DNA of 42,351 nt, taken from assembly GCA_000934455.1 (NCBI GenBank), contig KN887942.1, positions 1-42,351 on the forward strand, written 5' to 3'. The notes below the pieces were generated by a model. It was not told where the DNA came from and did no database searches. It saw only the letters and a list, made by a program, of their open reading frames with translations. The translations under genes were made by a program, and so were the position numbers. The DNA comes from Apostichopus parvimensis (taxonomy: Eukaryota > Echinodermata > Holothuroidea > Aspidochirotida > Stichopodidae). Shown piece after piece: positions 1 to 12,284 of the stretch. Numbering within the stretch: the first letter of the stretch is position 1; each line of letters begins with the position of its first letter.

Positions 1-829
1 TGAAGTGATCACTGATGTGACCAAGTAATGCAGTATCCATTGCAATCAATTACAAGTGTGTTCTGCAGATTTCCACTTTGCACTTGAAACAAATTATCTC
101 GGCTGGTAAATCCTGAGTAGCCGCTGTTATCAAAAGAATGCAAACAGAAAAAGTATAATTTGTATTAAATCCCATGACTGTATCATTGATTTGAACAATG
201 CTGTAGTATCTATTGCTATAAGTACATCAACATAGGAACTGGCTGCTTCAAACAGGAAACTATGTTGTCATGTGATATTACTGTGTCGGTTACGCTAGAA
301 GCTAGAAATAGGAAATAGCTTATTGTGTTACTCATGTACGAGGTTATAAAGTCAGAGCGATGTACGGAACATTGCACCTAATTTATGCGAGTAGGTCTAT
401 TTGTCAAGTTAACCACTACTACAGTAGTTTCCTTTAATTCTCTGAACTGAGTGATATTATCTATCACCAATCGGGGCAGGAATTGGTTTAGACAGGAAGT
501 TAATATCGGGTGATATGTAAGCTCTCTTGGTACCAGCAGTCATTTTATGGCAGGGGAATGGGATTATTTTCAACTTTAACTTAACCTTTTGATCTTTTAT
601 CAAGTGTCGCCAAATTTTGCACAATCGTTTTATCACATTCCATACTGACTGTTTGCCTTCATCAGAGGAGAAATGACGTTACCAAGGAAACTGGTTACGT
701 ATCTTACTTTTTTCCCAATTCCCACTACTCTGCTCTATAAATTATTTCAGTCATTGTTTAGGGTTTTTTATGAACTTTTTTCTTTTCTGGATAGGTGTAC
801 CAAACTAGCTAGTTAGTTAGTTTAGACAA

Positions 830-961
830 ATACTAACAAATTTAGCTGATATTCCTGTATGTAAATTAGGCTAGGCTTGGTATATCTATGATCAAATACC
901 AACAAATTTAGCTGTGATTCCTGTATGTAAATTAGGCTAGGCTTGGTATATCTATTATCAA
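830..961. repeat. 66-bp direct tandem duplication (two copies)
   Basis: Two adjacent units, 830-895 and 896-961, are nearly identical. Both contain 'attcctgtatgtaaattagg' and end in 'ctattatcaa' or a close variant. Only a few substitutions separate them, so the duplication looks recent. Confidence 0.9.
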
Positions 962-3900
962 TGTGTGTTACCTGGTCAAAGGTAAATTTTAATGTTCTTT
1001 AAGCATCACAGATTTTAGTTATAGCTGTTGTCACAGTGACATAAATGCAACAGACTTTGTTGTATACAACATATTCTGTGAAATTGTAATTGACGAAGAG
1101 AAGAGTTATTTTGGCTAATGCAAGCTGAGTTTAGCAAATAATATACCCAGTGACCAGAATTGCATTGCAAAAAATCTATGCCAAATGTGCAAATTGCTAT
1201 GAAAGTTAAAACATGTATAGCAGCTGTTTGTACACTGGAAACACACAAGAGACTTCAACACTGCTCCACAAAAATGCTAATGCAATGACTTTTCAAGAAT
1301 GAGATATTATAGAATAACGTGTCTTAAAAACTTGGAGTCTGTTAATTGGAGTCCGTTCGATAATGATCATACAAGAAGCATTAAATGCATCAGATTTGGA
1401 GCAACCTAGCAACTTCTAATGCAGTACTTCATGATGATTTACCTCCCCATATAGATTGGACATAACCATTCCATAATGGAGTGCTTTCTTTTCCCTTTTC
1501 CCTTTTTTAAAAAAATTTTTTAAACATATTTTTCACGGTGACATGTCAACTTCTGTTTGCTGTCGGTTTACATTCAGCCACGTTACCGTTTGCGTCTCCG
1601 TAGTAATTCATGAAGTGTCAGCCAAAGCTGTATTTGTTTTGTTGTGTCCATTTTATGAGTAGATGAAAAAGGTAACATTTCTGTTAATGTAAAGTATTAA
1701 TAATGGCCCATAATTTTCACATTTTGAAGTTATTGACCTATACTGTTCACACAGTAAGATGGTATGATTATCAACGGGGAAGGTTGACCTGTATTGATGT
1801 TGCCAAATTGCTGTTCTTTTCTAAGGGGGCATTTTGTAACAAACAAACACATCAATTTGCAATTTGTGGCTCCATTTTTGGTCTTTAATTGAACAAGAAA
1901 AAAATGAGAGAGTAGAAAGAACATAACATAAAATGGAAATTGTATGTATCAAGTTTATTCATCATGGGTCATGATTTACAATTTCTTTTTATTCCTTTAT
2001 TATTATTAAAATAAATAAGCAGATTTACTTTTAAATTATATTTCTGATATTAGAGTTAAAAAACCCAGCCAATAAAAAATAACAATAATATGTTAACATT
2101 AAAAAAAATCTGATTTCGTTGTGTAAAGAAACATGGTTGAATATTTTTAATTTTTCTCTTGAATTATAAAAATTGTTTTACGATAAAAGCAACAGATTAT
2201 GTGTCAATTTATGAATATTCTTGTAAATACCTCATATGTTGCTTATGATTGTGAGGTGCAATTTTAAAATTTATTTTATTTTAACTTGTTTATTTAAGCA
2301 GCTGTGTGGTATAAATCATGGAATTGAAGGGGAAAATGCGAGACGAGTACAAATTGTACCTTTGATGTTAGCTTCAATACTAGAAGGGGTATGTGTGTAC
2401 TTTCAGACATGTCAACAAATGTTTTGACTCTCAAAGTGTAACATTATCATTGAATATTAAAATAAGGTTGGTACATGTACCTCTAATAACCTGCCATATT
2501 GTTGTATTAAATATTGTAATTCTAACACTGAAAACCTAGTCAGCTTTTGTGAAAGTAGCCCATCCCCAGAAACCATCACTATTAAACGCTCTTCGCTTTT
2601 ATTTATTTCATTGCCTGCTCTTAGCCAAATCAAAAAGGAATTAAGGGAGATGGGAAGGGATGGGAGGGGAGAAGGGGTGAGGGTGACAGAGGAATGAGAC
2701 AATCTTGACAAGGAATTGTTGTTGTGCTGTTGTGAATGAATGTGATTTGACCAGTCATTAATACCTAACAAATTCTTGCTTCCCTAAATTCTTGCTAAAA
2801 TTTTTGCATTAATGTTTTGCCAGTAACTGATATTACATATTTATTAAAATTGACATGTTTCCTATGGACGGTTTCATATACTCAAGATTTTGTGACCATA
2901 GCAACTACAATGTCGATGTAAATGATACAGGTAATTAATATATAAACAATTTTCTATTGCAAATTTTGGGACTTTCCCAAAAGGTTCATATGAAAAAATG
3001 AATTTTCATCGTGTGTTTAGTTTAAACTATTCCAAATTTTACTTGAAAAGAGCGAAGAAATTTGTGACTAAAACGTGATTTCAAGCAATTACCGTTAGAG
3101 GGATCAATGGTTTGACAGTGACAAAATCAAAGATTTTACTGTAAATTTGTGGGGACAAAAAAACTTTCTTTGTTGGCCAGACAGTTTCTGCTTTGGACAA
3201 AGATGGCTAGTAAGTCCCCAATTATGAGCATCTTAGTGGTTGTAGCCATGTAAATCTCTTTATTTATAGACTGAAGTAAATCCATTTATATGTGAACAAG
3301 TGTGTCGAGTCAGTTTGGGCCCTGGGGTCATTTGTATCATTCATATATTCTATATTTTCCTGACCACCGCCAGATATTCCTGTGCCCCAAAATTGACCCC
3401 TGGCGGTCCAGGCCAGTATTTTTTAAGAATGTTGCAAAATTATAACCAATATGGAAAGATGGCTTCATTGAAGAGAAAATCTTTTCCACATTCTGGATTG
3501 AAGATAGAGAATTGGTCTGTTGTTGTTTTTGTTTTAAAAATTAGACGCCAATATGACCTTTAGGAAAAGTATATTTACTATATTTGCTGCAAATATTTTA
3601 CACAAAACTGTTTTGAGTTTTTTCATTTCTTGATGTGCCAGATTTTAATTTAAAAAAATTGCTGCATGTTTTAATTATCAATGGTGCTGTGCTTGTGTAC
3701 ATCTCAAAAAATATATATCATGGTGCAAAATGGCAGACTGTTTTATTGAAGGGAATCGCAAATATTGGCGATATTCTGTATCATATGCTTTCTTAACTTT
3801 TGGTTAGCTGCTTTGCTGATATTCCGATTGTGTCTTTTAGATTTTTATTGTTTCATAGTTATAATTTCAAACGTATCTTTTCAATTATGTTTCTCCATTT

Positions 3901-4710
3901 AAAGTATAATTGCCTTTTTTTTATCCAGTGGTAATGGATTTAAGACAAATTATTACTTCTGATCTGTAGCAATGCCAAGATGGGTTGTAATGGGGTTGGG
4001 GGGGGGGGGGGCAAGGGTTGGGTTAGAAGGGAGAAACATCTCCATTTCATTTGTCTTTGACAACATAATGCACCTGTTAGGCACCCACATCTTTACACTT
4101 CGTCACCGACTTCGATGGTCACTTGTGACCATTGTATCAGGGAATTAATATGACAGAAATTAATTCTCAACCATAAATGTCAATGTGAATAGAATTAAAA
4201 AATTTTAAAATCGTGGTTTGGTCACTTTCACAGGAGCCATTCTTCAGATTAAAGTGCACAAATGCAACAGGGAACAGAATAAGCTGTTTTTTCATTTTCG
4301 CACATTGTTGCACAATGTTACAATTTAACATGCAATGCTAACAGTTTATATGAGAAAATTCAATATTTTATTTTTTCTACTACAAATATTAGAGAATCAA
4401 AACAAATGTTTGCATCACCATAGTGTAGTTTTAGCGGCATATTTGTAAAAGAAAAAAATTGCAGGTTATGGGGAAGAATTTTTGAATATATTGTCTATCA
4501 ACAAAACACCATTGAGAATACTGTTTTATATTGTGTTGTGCAGAGCTCCTCATTCTTCCCTACAGATAAAATCTTTCATTCCTCTCCCCTCACCCCCCAC
4601 CCTACTCTTTCCTCTACCTCCCCTACCCTTACTGGATAAATGCTGAAACTCTGATTTTGGGTTCCTTGCTGAAAGCAAGCTGTATTCAGGTTGGCGTGTG
4701 TGACTCTTTA

Positions 4711-5325
4711 GCTTGTATGCACGATAAACTCAACAAGGGAATGACCGATCATTACCATACTTAGTGGGTGAGTGGCCCTTAGTGACTAGATGAAACCTAT
4801 TGATTTTGGTGCTCATATCATGAATATTAATGAGGTCACAGGGTCAAACGTGAAAAACTCCAAATTGCAATAACTTGGCTACTATTAGTCGGAATTTCGT
4901 CAAACTTGGTATGATGATATTGGTAGATAGTCCTCACACACTGATATGTGTTGCAATTGATATCAAGCATATTTATGAGGGGGTGGGCCTATTAATATTT
5001 CGGTACGGAAAGTTTGTATGCACGATAACTCAACAAAGGAATGACCGATCATTACCATACTTAGTGGGTGGGTGGCGCATAGTGAGTAGATGAACCCTAT
5101 TGATTTTCAGAATTGAATCATACTTTGTGTGAAGGTGTTGGTAGATAGCGGGTACATGATAATGTATGTTCAATGTGATATTATGCACATTTATTAGGGG
5201 GCAGGGCTTGAGTTGATTTTTGCTAAAAAATAGCTTGTAAACATGGTAAGTTAACATATTTAGTAGGTACAGTAGGTCCACAATCAGTGAAAGAACCCTG
5301 CTGATCAATTTAATCAACAATGACG
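4711..5325. repeat. Diverged ~300-bp tandem repeat
   Basis: A block starting 'gcttgtatgcacgataaact' at 4711 recurs at about 5012 with the same internal 'aatgaccgatcattaccata' and 'tagtgggtg' segments. A weaker third start is at about 5232. The style (sensory-sounding AT/GT-rich phrases such as 'cataacttgg' and 'gggtcaaacgtg') resembles the repeat in C3orf33 intron 4 near 37390, although the two cannot be aligned end to end. Confidence 0.75.
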
Positions 5326-8300
5326 AAAGCTTGGGATTATAATCTCAATTGGCAAGGAACCGCAATAAGCCTATTGGATTTCTGGTTTTGTAATGAGGAT
5401 GAAAATGGTGATGTACAACCCAAGGTTTGGTCTAATATCCACTTACTGAAGTGCCTTGCTGAACATAAACACCATCCCCCCTCACCCTCCCCCAACTGTC
5501 AGGGAGGTAAGGGAATGTTCACCATGCCTACCCTGCCTCCTTGCAGAGGCCAATGTCTTTGACCCAAGCAAGGACGCCCAACTTTAATTATATAATTTAC
5601 TTACAAACCAATTCAATACACGTTAATAATCGTCTTCAGTGCCAACATCATGTTTTGGTGCCACATCGCAATTTCGTCATATGCTTAAGATACTTTCAAA
5701 CCAACTTTTCAGAAGGATTTCATTAATGTAATCTAATGACTTCTGCATGGTATATTTAGACCATGAAATAGGTCTTTAAGTCTTAGCTCAAGGTTGTGAA
5801 TATTGAATATGAATCTGCCTGAATTTTTGTGTGAGACCGAAAAGTGCAGTGGGATACCCAACCAGAGGGTATGATCTAATTTCTTACACAACTGAAATTT
5901 AAACAATCCAGTGACTGAATGCATGTCCCCTGACGGAGGTGAGGAAATGAAACCCTGGCTTCTGCCCCTCCCCAGGCCCCTCCCCAGCTCCTGCCCCTCC
6001 CCTACTTCTGCCACTCCCTTGCGTACACCACAGAACATGTCAGACAAACAACTTGACGCATTTTGTCATAGTTTTTATATTTCTTTTTCTCTATTTTCCG
6101 TTCAGAAGCATGTAAGATCATTTGATGTGTTTTTTACAAAATATGTACATTATTAATCACAGTATTTACAAGCATACAATTTCAAATAATCGTAAACTGC
6201 ATCAAAGAAACGAAACGAAGCACAAATAGAAATAAGTTACCGGCGGTTTCTTGCGGAAAATGGCTGAAAGGCAGTTAAAGTTCAGACGATGACAAAGATG
6301 ATAAGGTATCTTAGTTGCTTGCTTATGGTAGATGATTATAAGTGCAAAGAATTGCAAAAACTATCTGATATTGCAAAAAACCATAAACCTTGTCTGTTTC
6401 TTCTATAGTTATTTCAATCTTCCTGTGATAGGGTATGACACCTTCTAGCACATCCTTTGTATTTTTATGATTTTTATCCCTGAAATTTTATATTCCTATA
6501 ATGTCCAAGGAACTTGAAAGGGGCACCGCTTGTACCTGCCGTGGTTATCAATCGCATGGTAACTGGTGAAACGTGGTTCAAATAAAACCAAGAACCAAGT
6601 AGAATTTATCATTTAGATATTTAAGAACTATTTTTCTACCAATCTGCAAGTCATCCTTCCTACTGCGAAATCTGAGTAGAGTAACAACAACCCCCCCTCC
6701 CCCCCACCCCCTCACCCCAAGACTTGAGTAGAAACCAAAGAGACTTGTTCTGCATCTCATAAAAGTGTATTTGATAATGGAGATAAAGAGGACCCATTCT
6801 CCAGCAACTTTTTCACTTTGAAAAGTTTTTCTTCTTTTACTTCTATCTCGTTAATTTCTACGAGAATGTCAAAATTCGACAAGGTCGAAATACAGAGAGC
6901 ATTCGTCCAATCTTACACAAGGGCTGACAATAACAAAAGCATTTTGATCTTCAAGTTTGCAGCTAACTTTTCTGTCATGGCGTTGGACTATATCAGACAT
7001 GCGTGAATATTCATCTTTTCCCTTTTTTTTTAAATTTTACTTTCATTCAAATGAGCTGACCATATTATAGTTTGATCCCATCTTAAAATTTAAAGTAGAA
7101 CAAACAAACAAACAAATTTTGAACAATTATGACTTCAAGGATAAAGCTTTACCAGTCACCTTTTGCAGGCAAATGTTTAGTATCAAAAATTGGAAATCTG
7201 CAAACCACTAAAAAAATAGCTTTTAAGAAGAAACACTTAGTTGACAATATCCAACCCCCCCCCCCCTTCCCCCTTTTCTTTTCTCCTTTAATGTCTTCAA
7301 AATAAAGTGACTTGTCAGTTAAAATAAACAAACTCAATTTTAGTGACAGAGACTACATTGAGAATGACGTGACCCAAGTTGACCTCTTCTGGGTATTTCT
7401 ACTTTCGAAGCCTCCAATTGACTTTATAAGATTGGTACAACATGAATATTCATTATAAAGACACTTGGGATCACTTGATAAGATCTGTCAATACCAAGAA
7501 CGATGACAATATTAAGTTCACTTTGCGATCAAACTGCAATGTTTAACACCTCCTGTTTCCTCTTGGGTGACGTTTCTCATCAGACTTGCCAATAAATGGC
7601 TGGACATAAAAAAATATGCTTTTAACGGTTAACTACTGATGTGAAATCGATTCAGAATTTTATGTTAACGATCACATATTTTTCCTTTGTACGAGTGGAA
7701 GTGTCTCTCTGGTACCGTTCCCTTACACTCCGCTTACAGTTAAGAAATATTTTTGGAAAGAAATACTCAAAGACAGTTAAAACATCACCAAAAATATGGA
7801 AGCCTATACACTGGAATCCGTTTCTTCTTCAAACTAGACAATTACCCTTTGTGCCCAGCCTTTCACAATTACACAAAACCTACTCCACCCCAAGTATTTG
7901 TAGGACAAAGTAAGCTACACTCAAGGTAAAGATACTACTTGAGAAGTATAAAAAGGAGGCTTGGTTATCTTTTTAAGGTTTGTCTGGAAAAATGTCACAA
8001 ATTTTCCAAAAGTTGTAATAATTTTCATTACCACCAAATTATACTTTCCATTAAACTCAAACCAGCATGCTTTAACAGACCTTTATGATTTCCTTTATGC
8101 CACAGACATGTTGGCCAAAAGATAATTTCTCATTTCTCATATTTAACACAATTTGACTGGATAGGGTTGATGGAGGATAACCAACGACTCTCAAAATAGT
8201 TGGCACAAAATTTTCTGTAACATTTTTCGAGAGACTTCCGCCCCGAAAATATGCAAGTTTGAGAGAATAATGACCTGGCTACAGACATAACCATTCTTAC

Positions 8301-8731
8301 ATATGATTGAGTTTGCTTAATTCTTCAAGTTATTTTACCACAACCAACAACAAAATGGTTGTTTATCACTTGCCTTTATACAAATTATAACATGATAGTT
8401 TTTGAGACCTGTCTTTTTGGAATACTCATATATGAGACAAAGGTGTAACAAGTTCATCATAAAAGTTTAAGTTGTACAAATGAAACTTGAGTTTGGAAAT
8501 TCAAATTGATATTACGCAAGGTGTCATGTTGTTATCAGAAAAATGAGATCTTTCTTAATAATTAAACAAGTAAATTTGGAAAATACAATTCCTTATAAAC
8601 AAACCATTACAACTCAATTCCTCTCACAGACTGGAAAGTGTTCATGAGAGCAGCATCAGAAATGTTTAATAATTGCCATTGTTGTACCACAATGTTGGAA
8701 GTAAATGTGAGGAAGAGTTGTTAACCTTTTG

Positions 8732-9022
8732 ACCTTATGCTGTGATACACACTCACGAACCTAGTACAGCACAATCAACGGACATCCATTAAACAATAGG
8801 ACTACAATACAATACTGCTCCATTATTTCTACCTTATGCTGTGACACACACTCACGAAACTAGTCCAGCACAATTAACAGACATCCATTAAAACAATGGT
8901 ACTACCATACCCATACTGCACCATTCTTTATACCTTATGCTGTGATACACTCACGAACCTAGTCCAGCACAATTAACGGACATCCATTAAAACAATAGGA
9001 CTACAATACCTATACTGCGCCC
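8732..9022. repeat. Three-copy ~100-bp tandem repeat
   Basis: Units start at 8732, 8831 and 8932, each with 'accttatgctgtg', then 'cagcacaatnaacggacatc' and 'ccattaaaacaatagga'. The third unit is slightly shorter (two bases of a CA run are lost). No coding frame runs through it. Confidence 0.92.
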
Positions 9023-9244
9023 ACTTAAGAGTACAAGAAGCTTTAAGACAACAGTTTATACACCCGAGTATTACCCAAGAGAGATTTTTGTCAAATTTAA
9101 ACTGATGCTCGGCAGTGGGCACTACATACTGTATGTTCCTGTACATTATGTTTACACTTTAGTCCTTCTTTAAGAGCAACATTGACCCATTTAGTTCTGA
9201 CAAGAACGAAGACTTACTTACTCAAACAGACTCACATATTGGAA

Positions 9245-9407
9245 AAATCTAGAGGGCCTGATGTTTCCATTATAGCAGGATCTGCTTCAGAAGCCAACTG
9301 AAATGTAAACAAACTGAGAATAAGAATTGTGTTCTCAATTTGGTTTCATTTCAGTTAGACTCTGAAGAATATCCAGCTAGGATCGAAACATCAGGCCCTC
9401 TAGATTT
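9245..9407. repeat. 163-bp imperfect inverted repeat with hammerhead-like arms
   Basis: The left end 'aaatctagagggcctgatgt' is the reverse complement of the right end. Further in, 'cttcagaagccaactgaaat' pairs with 'atttcagttagactctgaag' with a few mismatches. Read outward, each arm is the same ~70-nt sequence, with a 'ctgaag' block, a short stem around 'atcc...ggat', then 'gaaacatcaggccc'. A related single copy is at 17396-17433. It may be a hairpin MITE or two head-to-head copies of a retroelement tail. Confidence 0.75.
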
Positions 9408-12087
9408 AACCTATTTACCTACACAGGTTGTTATCTTGCAGTGGTTCAGCAGTTTGCTAACAGTATTTTCCTCTCTTTGTGACAAATTAAGTGATATGGA
9501 AAGAGCTTGTCATTAGATGTAACGTCCACATGACAAGACAAAGATAACCATGTACAAGCTAAACATGGTAACAATGAATAGGGTCCTCCTGGTTATATTC
9601 TTTCTACTGTACATAATTAATTACTCCCCTTCTTTCCCACTAATAATGATACTATAAATAATATTAAACATTTTCAAGAGACAGTAAGGTATGTGTACAC
9701 AACATAAATTACATGTGTGTGTGTTGCAAACCATAGATCATTTTGCCAACACTATGTACCAAGCACTCCTCGTCAATTGGTCCTCTCTCATATGAAAACA
9801 TTAGTTACTTTAATGTATACATCATACTGAATATATGTCCTTGTGCCTATATGTCCCATTGACTATTCAAGAATTACACACACCCCCTTACTACCACCCT
9901 CATCCCTCTCCCCTCCCTCCACCAATATATAGTTTGCAAATAATATAAAAGAGAAAAAAGAAAAATGAATGCATTGATATACTACTTGATCGCATTTAAA
10001 TACGCTCTTATTGGATATATATGTCATTCAAATATACCATCGTATGTCTTAGTACTGCTGTTCAGTTATCTTCATAAAACAACATCCCTATCTCCACGTT
10101 TCCCATTTTTTTCTCTTTTTTTTACTGAAAGGCAAATATTATTTTATCTGTCCTTTGTAATTTACCATGCAACTCATGCAGGAGTAATGACTTGTTAGAA
10201 AACCTTAGGCAGGTCGCACAATGCCCGATCTGACCACGCCCCAACACAAACCTCGACCATGGTGTTAATAGAAATCAAGTACCCCGTCCTACCAGGGCTG
10301 ATGCCTGCACACTGAATGACTTGTGTGCAACCAAATAACTTGTTTACTGTTAACCACCAGTGCTCGGTTAGGTCACTTGCAAAATCATTTCCACGTGATT
10401 AGTTACATTCGATGAAACTAAGCAGTTTTAGTAGTGAACTACCGCCAACTGCAAATCGTTAACAAACATGTTGAATTTCCCTGACTGCTGAAGACGATGC
10501 GACTTAAAACAGACTAATTATTGATCAGTGGTAACCATCAGCAGACATACCCTCCCAACTATCCACCATTTTACATTTCAGAAAGGTGGTGGCGAGTCAG
10601 GTATCATCGAGAGTTGGACAGTGTGCGGCCAGCTATGACCTGCGATGTTCAAACCCATTACATCATATCACAACCAATTACATCACAACCCATTACATTT
10701 CACGAATACAACCCGACTTTACACCTAACCCTACCACCTGTAGTTCTTCCCAAGTCGGGCGGACAACCTGTTCACCACTTCTCAAATCTACGACTTACAG
10801 TATACCAGCCTATAACACCATAACGACCCAGCTCACTATGCCACATACATCAATGTTGCAATGTTTCCTGCAACTAACCAAGAGTTGGAAAATGACTTGA
10901 ATGCAATACTTAATATCTATATGGCAATAGATCTAACACATAAAATATTTAAGTATTGGAATATTTCGAGAAGATGAAATTTCTGGAAAGATTTCTAACT
11001 TGACAAATATGGAATGGTATTCCATTCACACTGGTGCTCCTTCACAGTTACTGTTGAAGCTGACATGGTTTTCCTTTTTTTTGAACATTTTTTTATTAAT
11101 ATATGCATTATGCATATGCAATGCCCTTCTAAACCTGTAAGTACCTCAATGGACAGGAATCATTATTTCTACTTCAAGTATAACTTGTCATTTGAAGCCA
11201 ATTGGAAGTATATGCTACCAGTGGTGAAGCAGGGAAAGATTTCAGAATACGGTTGAGTTTTACAAATGTCGTCCACCATCCTGTCAGATTTAATCCCTTT
11301 AAAATCAACTTGTGGACTTTTGACAAAGGTAATATGCAGCAAATATCATCAAATGTAAATGTTAATTAAGATTTAGACAGGTACATATGCAATGGAGTTG
11401 TTGTTGTAGGTGATGGCTAGGTTGGAGCTTTAATGTGAAAAGAAGTTAATATTTTCAAAACTTTTGTCTACTAAAGCCAGTCTGAGATTTAAGAAAGTTT
11501 GTCAATTGTGGCTCAGACAACCTGAATTTTCATACGGTAGGCTAAATAGTACATATGGCTTTACAAAGATTTTTGAGTAACTGAAGGGTCTGAGTGTCAT
11601 CAAGTGCAGTCTTGGTAAATACACCAGTTAATGTTCGAGCAACCTCAACGACAGGTCTGCTCAAAGTGAACTAGAGTTTTCAGACCAACAGACAATCCTT
11701 AAATATCAGCTGGCGGCTGCAAACGACACAACTTAGCTTGATGATCTTGAAGACACTAAGGTATCTAGCTTGGATGTTATTATCACACATATGAATATAA
11801 ATAATGGAATTTAATAACAAAGGCATTTCTCAAAAGACATTGGAATAAACTTTGCCCATTTCTCCATGAATTTTACATCCATTTGACCTTTCTTCTCATA
11901 TGCATTGTGGAACTAGCCTTCCAAAATGTCCTTCTGCTCTGACATCTGTGTTGCGAACATACTCATCGGGTGTCCTTCTGTCGTTAAAAATTGGAAAGCA
12001 TGATCCTCTCAACTCTCAAGTCTGTTTCTCTTGCAAGCTCTGTCCTCTGCGAAAAATGTCTCATGAGACTAAGCCATCTCCAGATCT

Positions 12088-12284
12088 TCATAACTTGTTT
12101 AGGGAATACACCACTAGTTCATATACTACCAAGACAATGGCAGTGTTTGGTATCTGTCTGGCTAGATGAGCTACCAGCCCACCATAACACCCTCTAAACC
12201 CTTCCTCTCGAAGAACAGTCGATAAAGTTTGAAAAAATGTCCTATATTTGGTTCCTTCCTCTCTTAACCTTGTCCTGGCAACCT
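12088..12284 (-). CDS. SLC25A36: SLC25A36-like exon 7 (last coding exon)
   Basis: Encodes [20 protein letters not shown], then the final helix [20 protein letters not shown] and LNKL before TGA. Acceptor 'ctcatttgcag'. In vertebrate SLC25A36, as I recall, the block before helix 6 reads LYRGL, where this copy has CYGGL. That is a noticeable substitution in an otherwise well kept exon. The 3' UTR continues below 12088; candidate 'AATAAA' on this strand is at 11092-11097. Confidence 0.95.

Larger units (their letters stand above)
1..12087. other. Gene-free AT-rich intergenic region
   Basis: I read both strands here and found no exon I could tie to a protein family. The open frames are short, low in complexity and lack convincing splice contexts. 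What is visible: a 66-bp direct duplication (830-961), a diverged ~300-bp repeat (4711-5325), a three-copy ~100-bp tandem repeat (8732-9022), an inverted repeat (9245-9407), homopolymer G/C runs (around 3999, 6692 and 7255), and the presumed 3' UTR of the carrier gene just below 12088. A gene with small, fast-evolving exons could still be missed by eye. Confidence 0.55.

Noticed and set aside
5911-6156. Proline-rich plus-strand frame (PLPRPLPSSCPSPTS)
   Set aside because: Product of a local C-rich low-complexity repeat (ctcccc/cccaggcccctcc); the opposite strand opens as well.
8732-9022. CRISPR-like array
   Set aside because: Three near-identical 100-bp units with no repeat/spacer alternation in a eukaryotic genome: an ordinary tandem duplication.
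10521-10900. Two overlapping plus-strand frames of about 100 codons
   Set aside because: They run through short repeats of 'cacaacccattacat' type in more than one frame, so the length comes from low complexity rather than selection.
11900-12169. 89-codon plus-strand frame rich in Cys and Ser
   Set aside because: It is the antisense shadow of carrier exon 7 and its 3' UTR.
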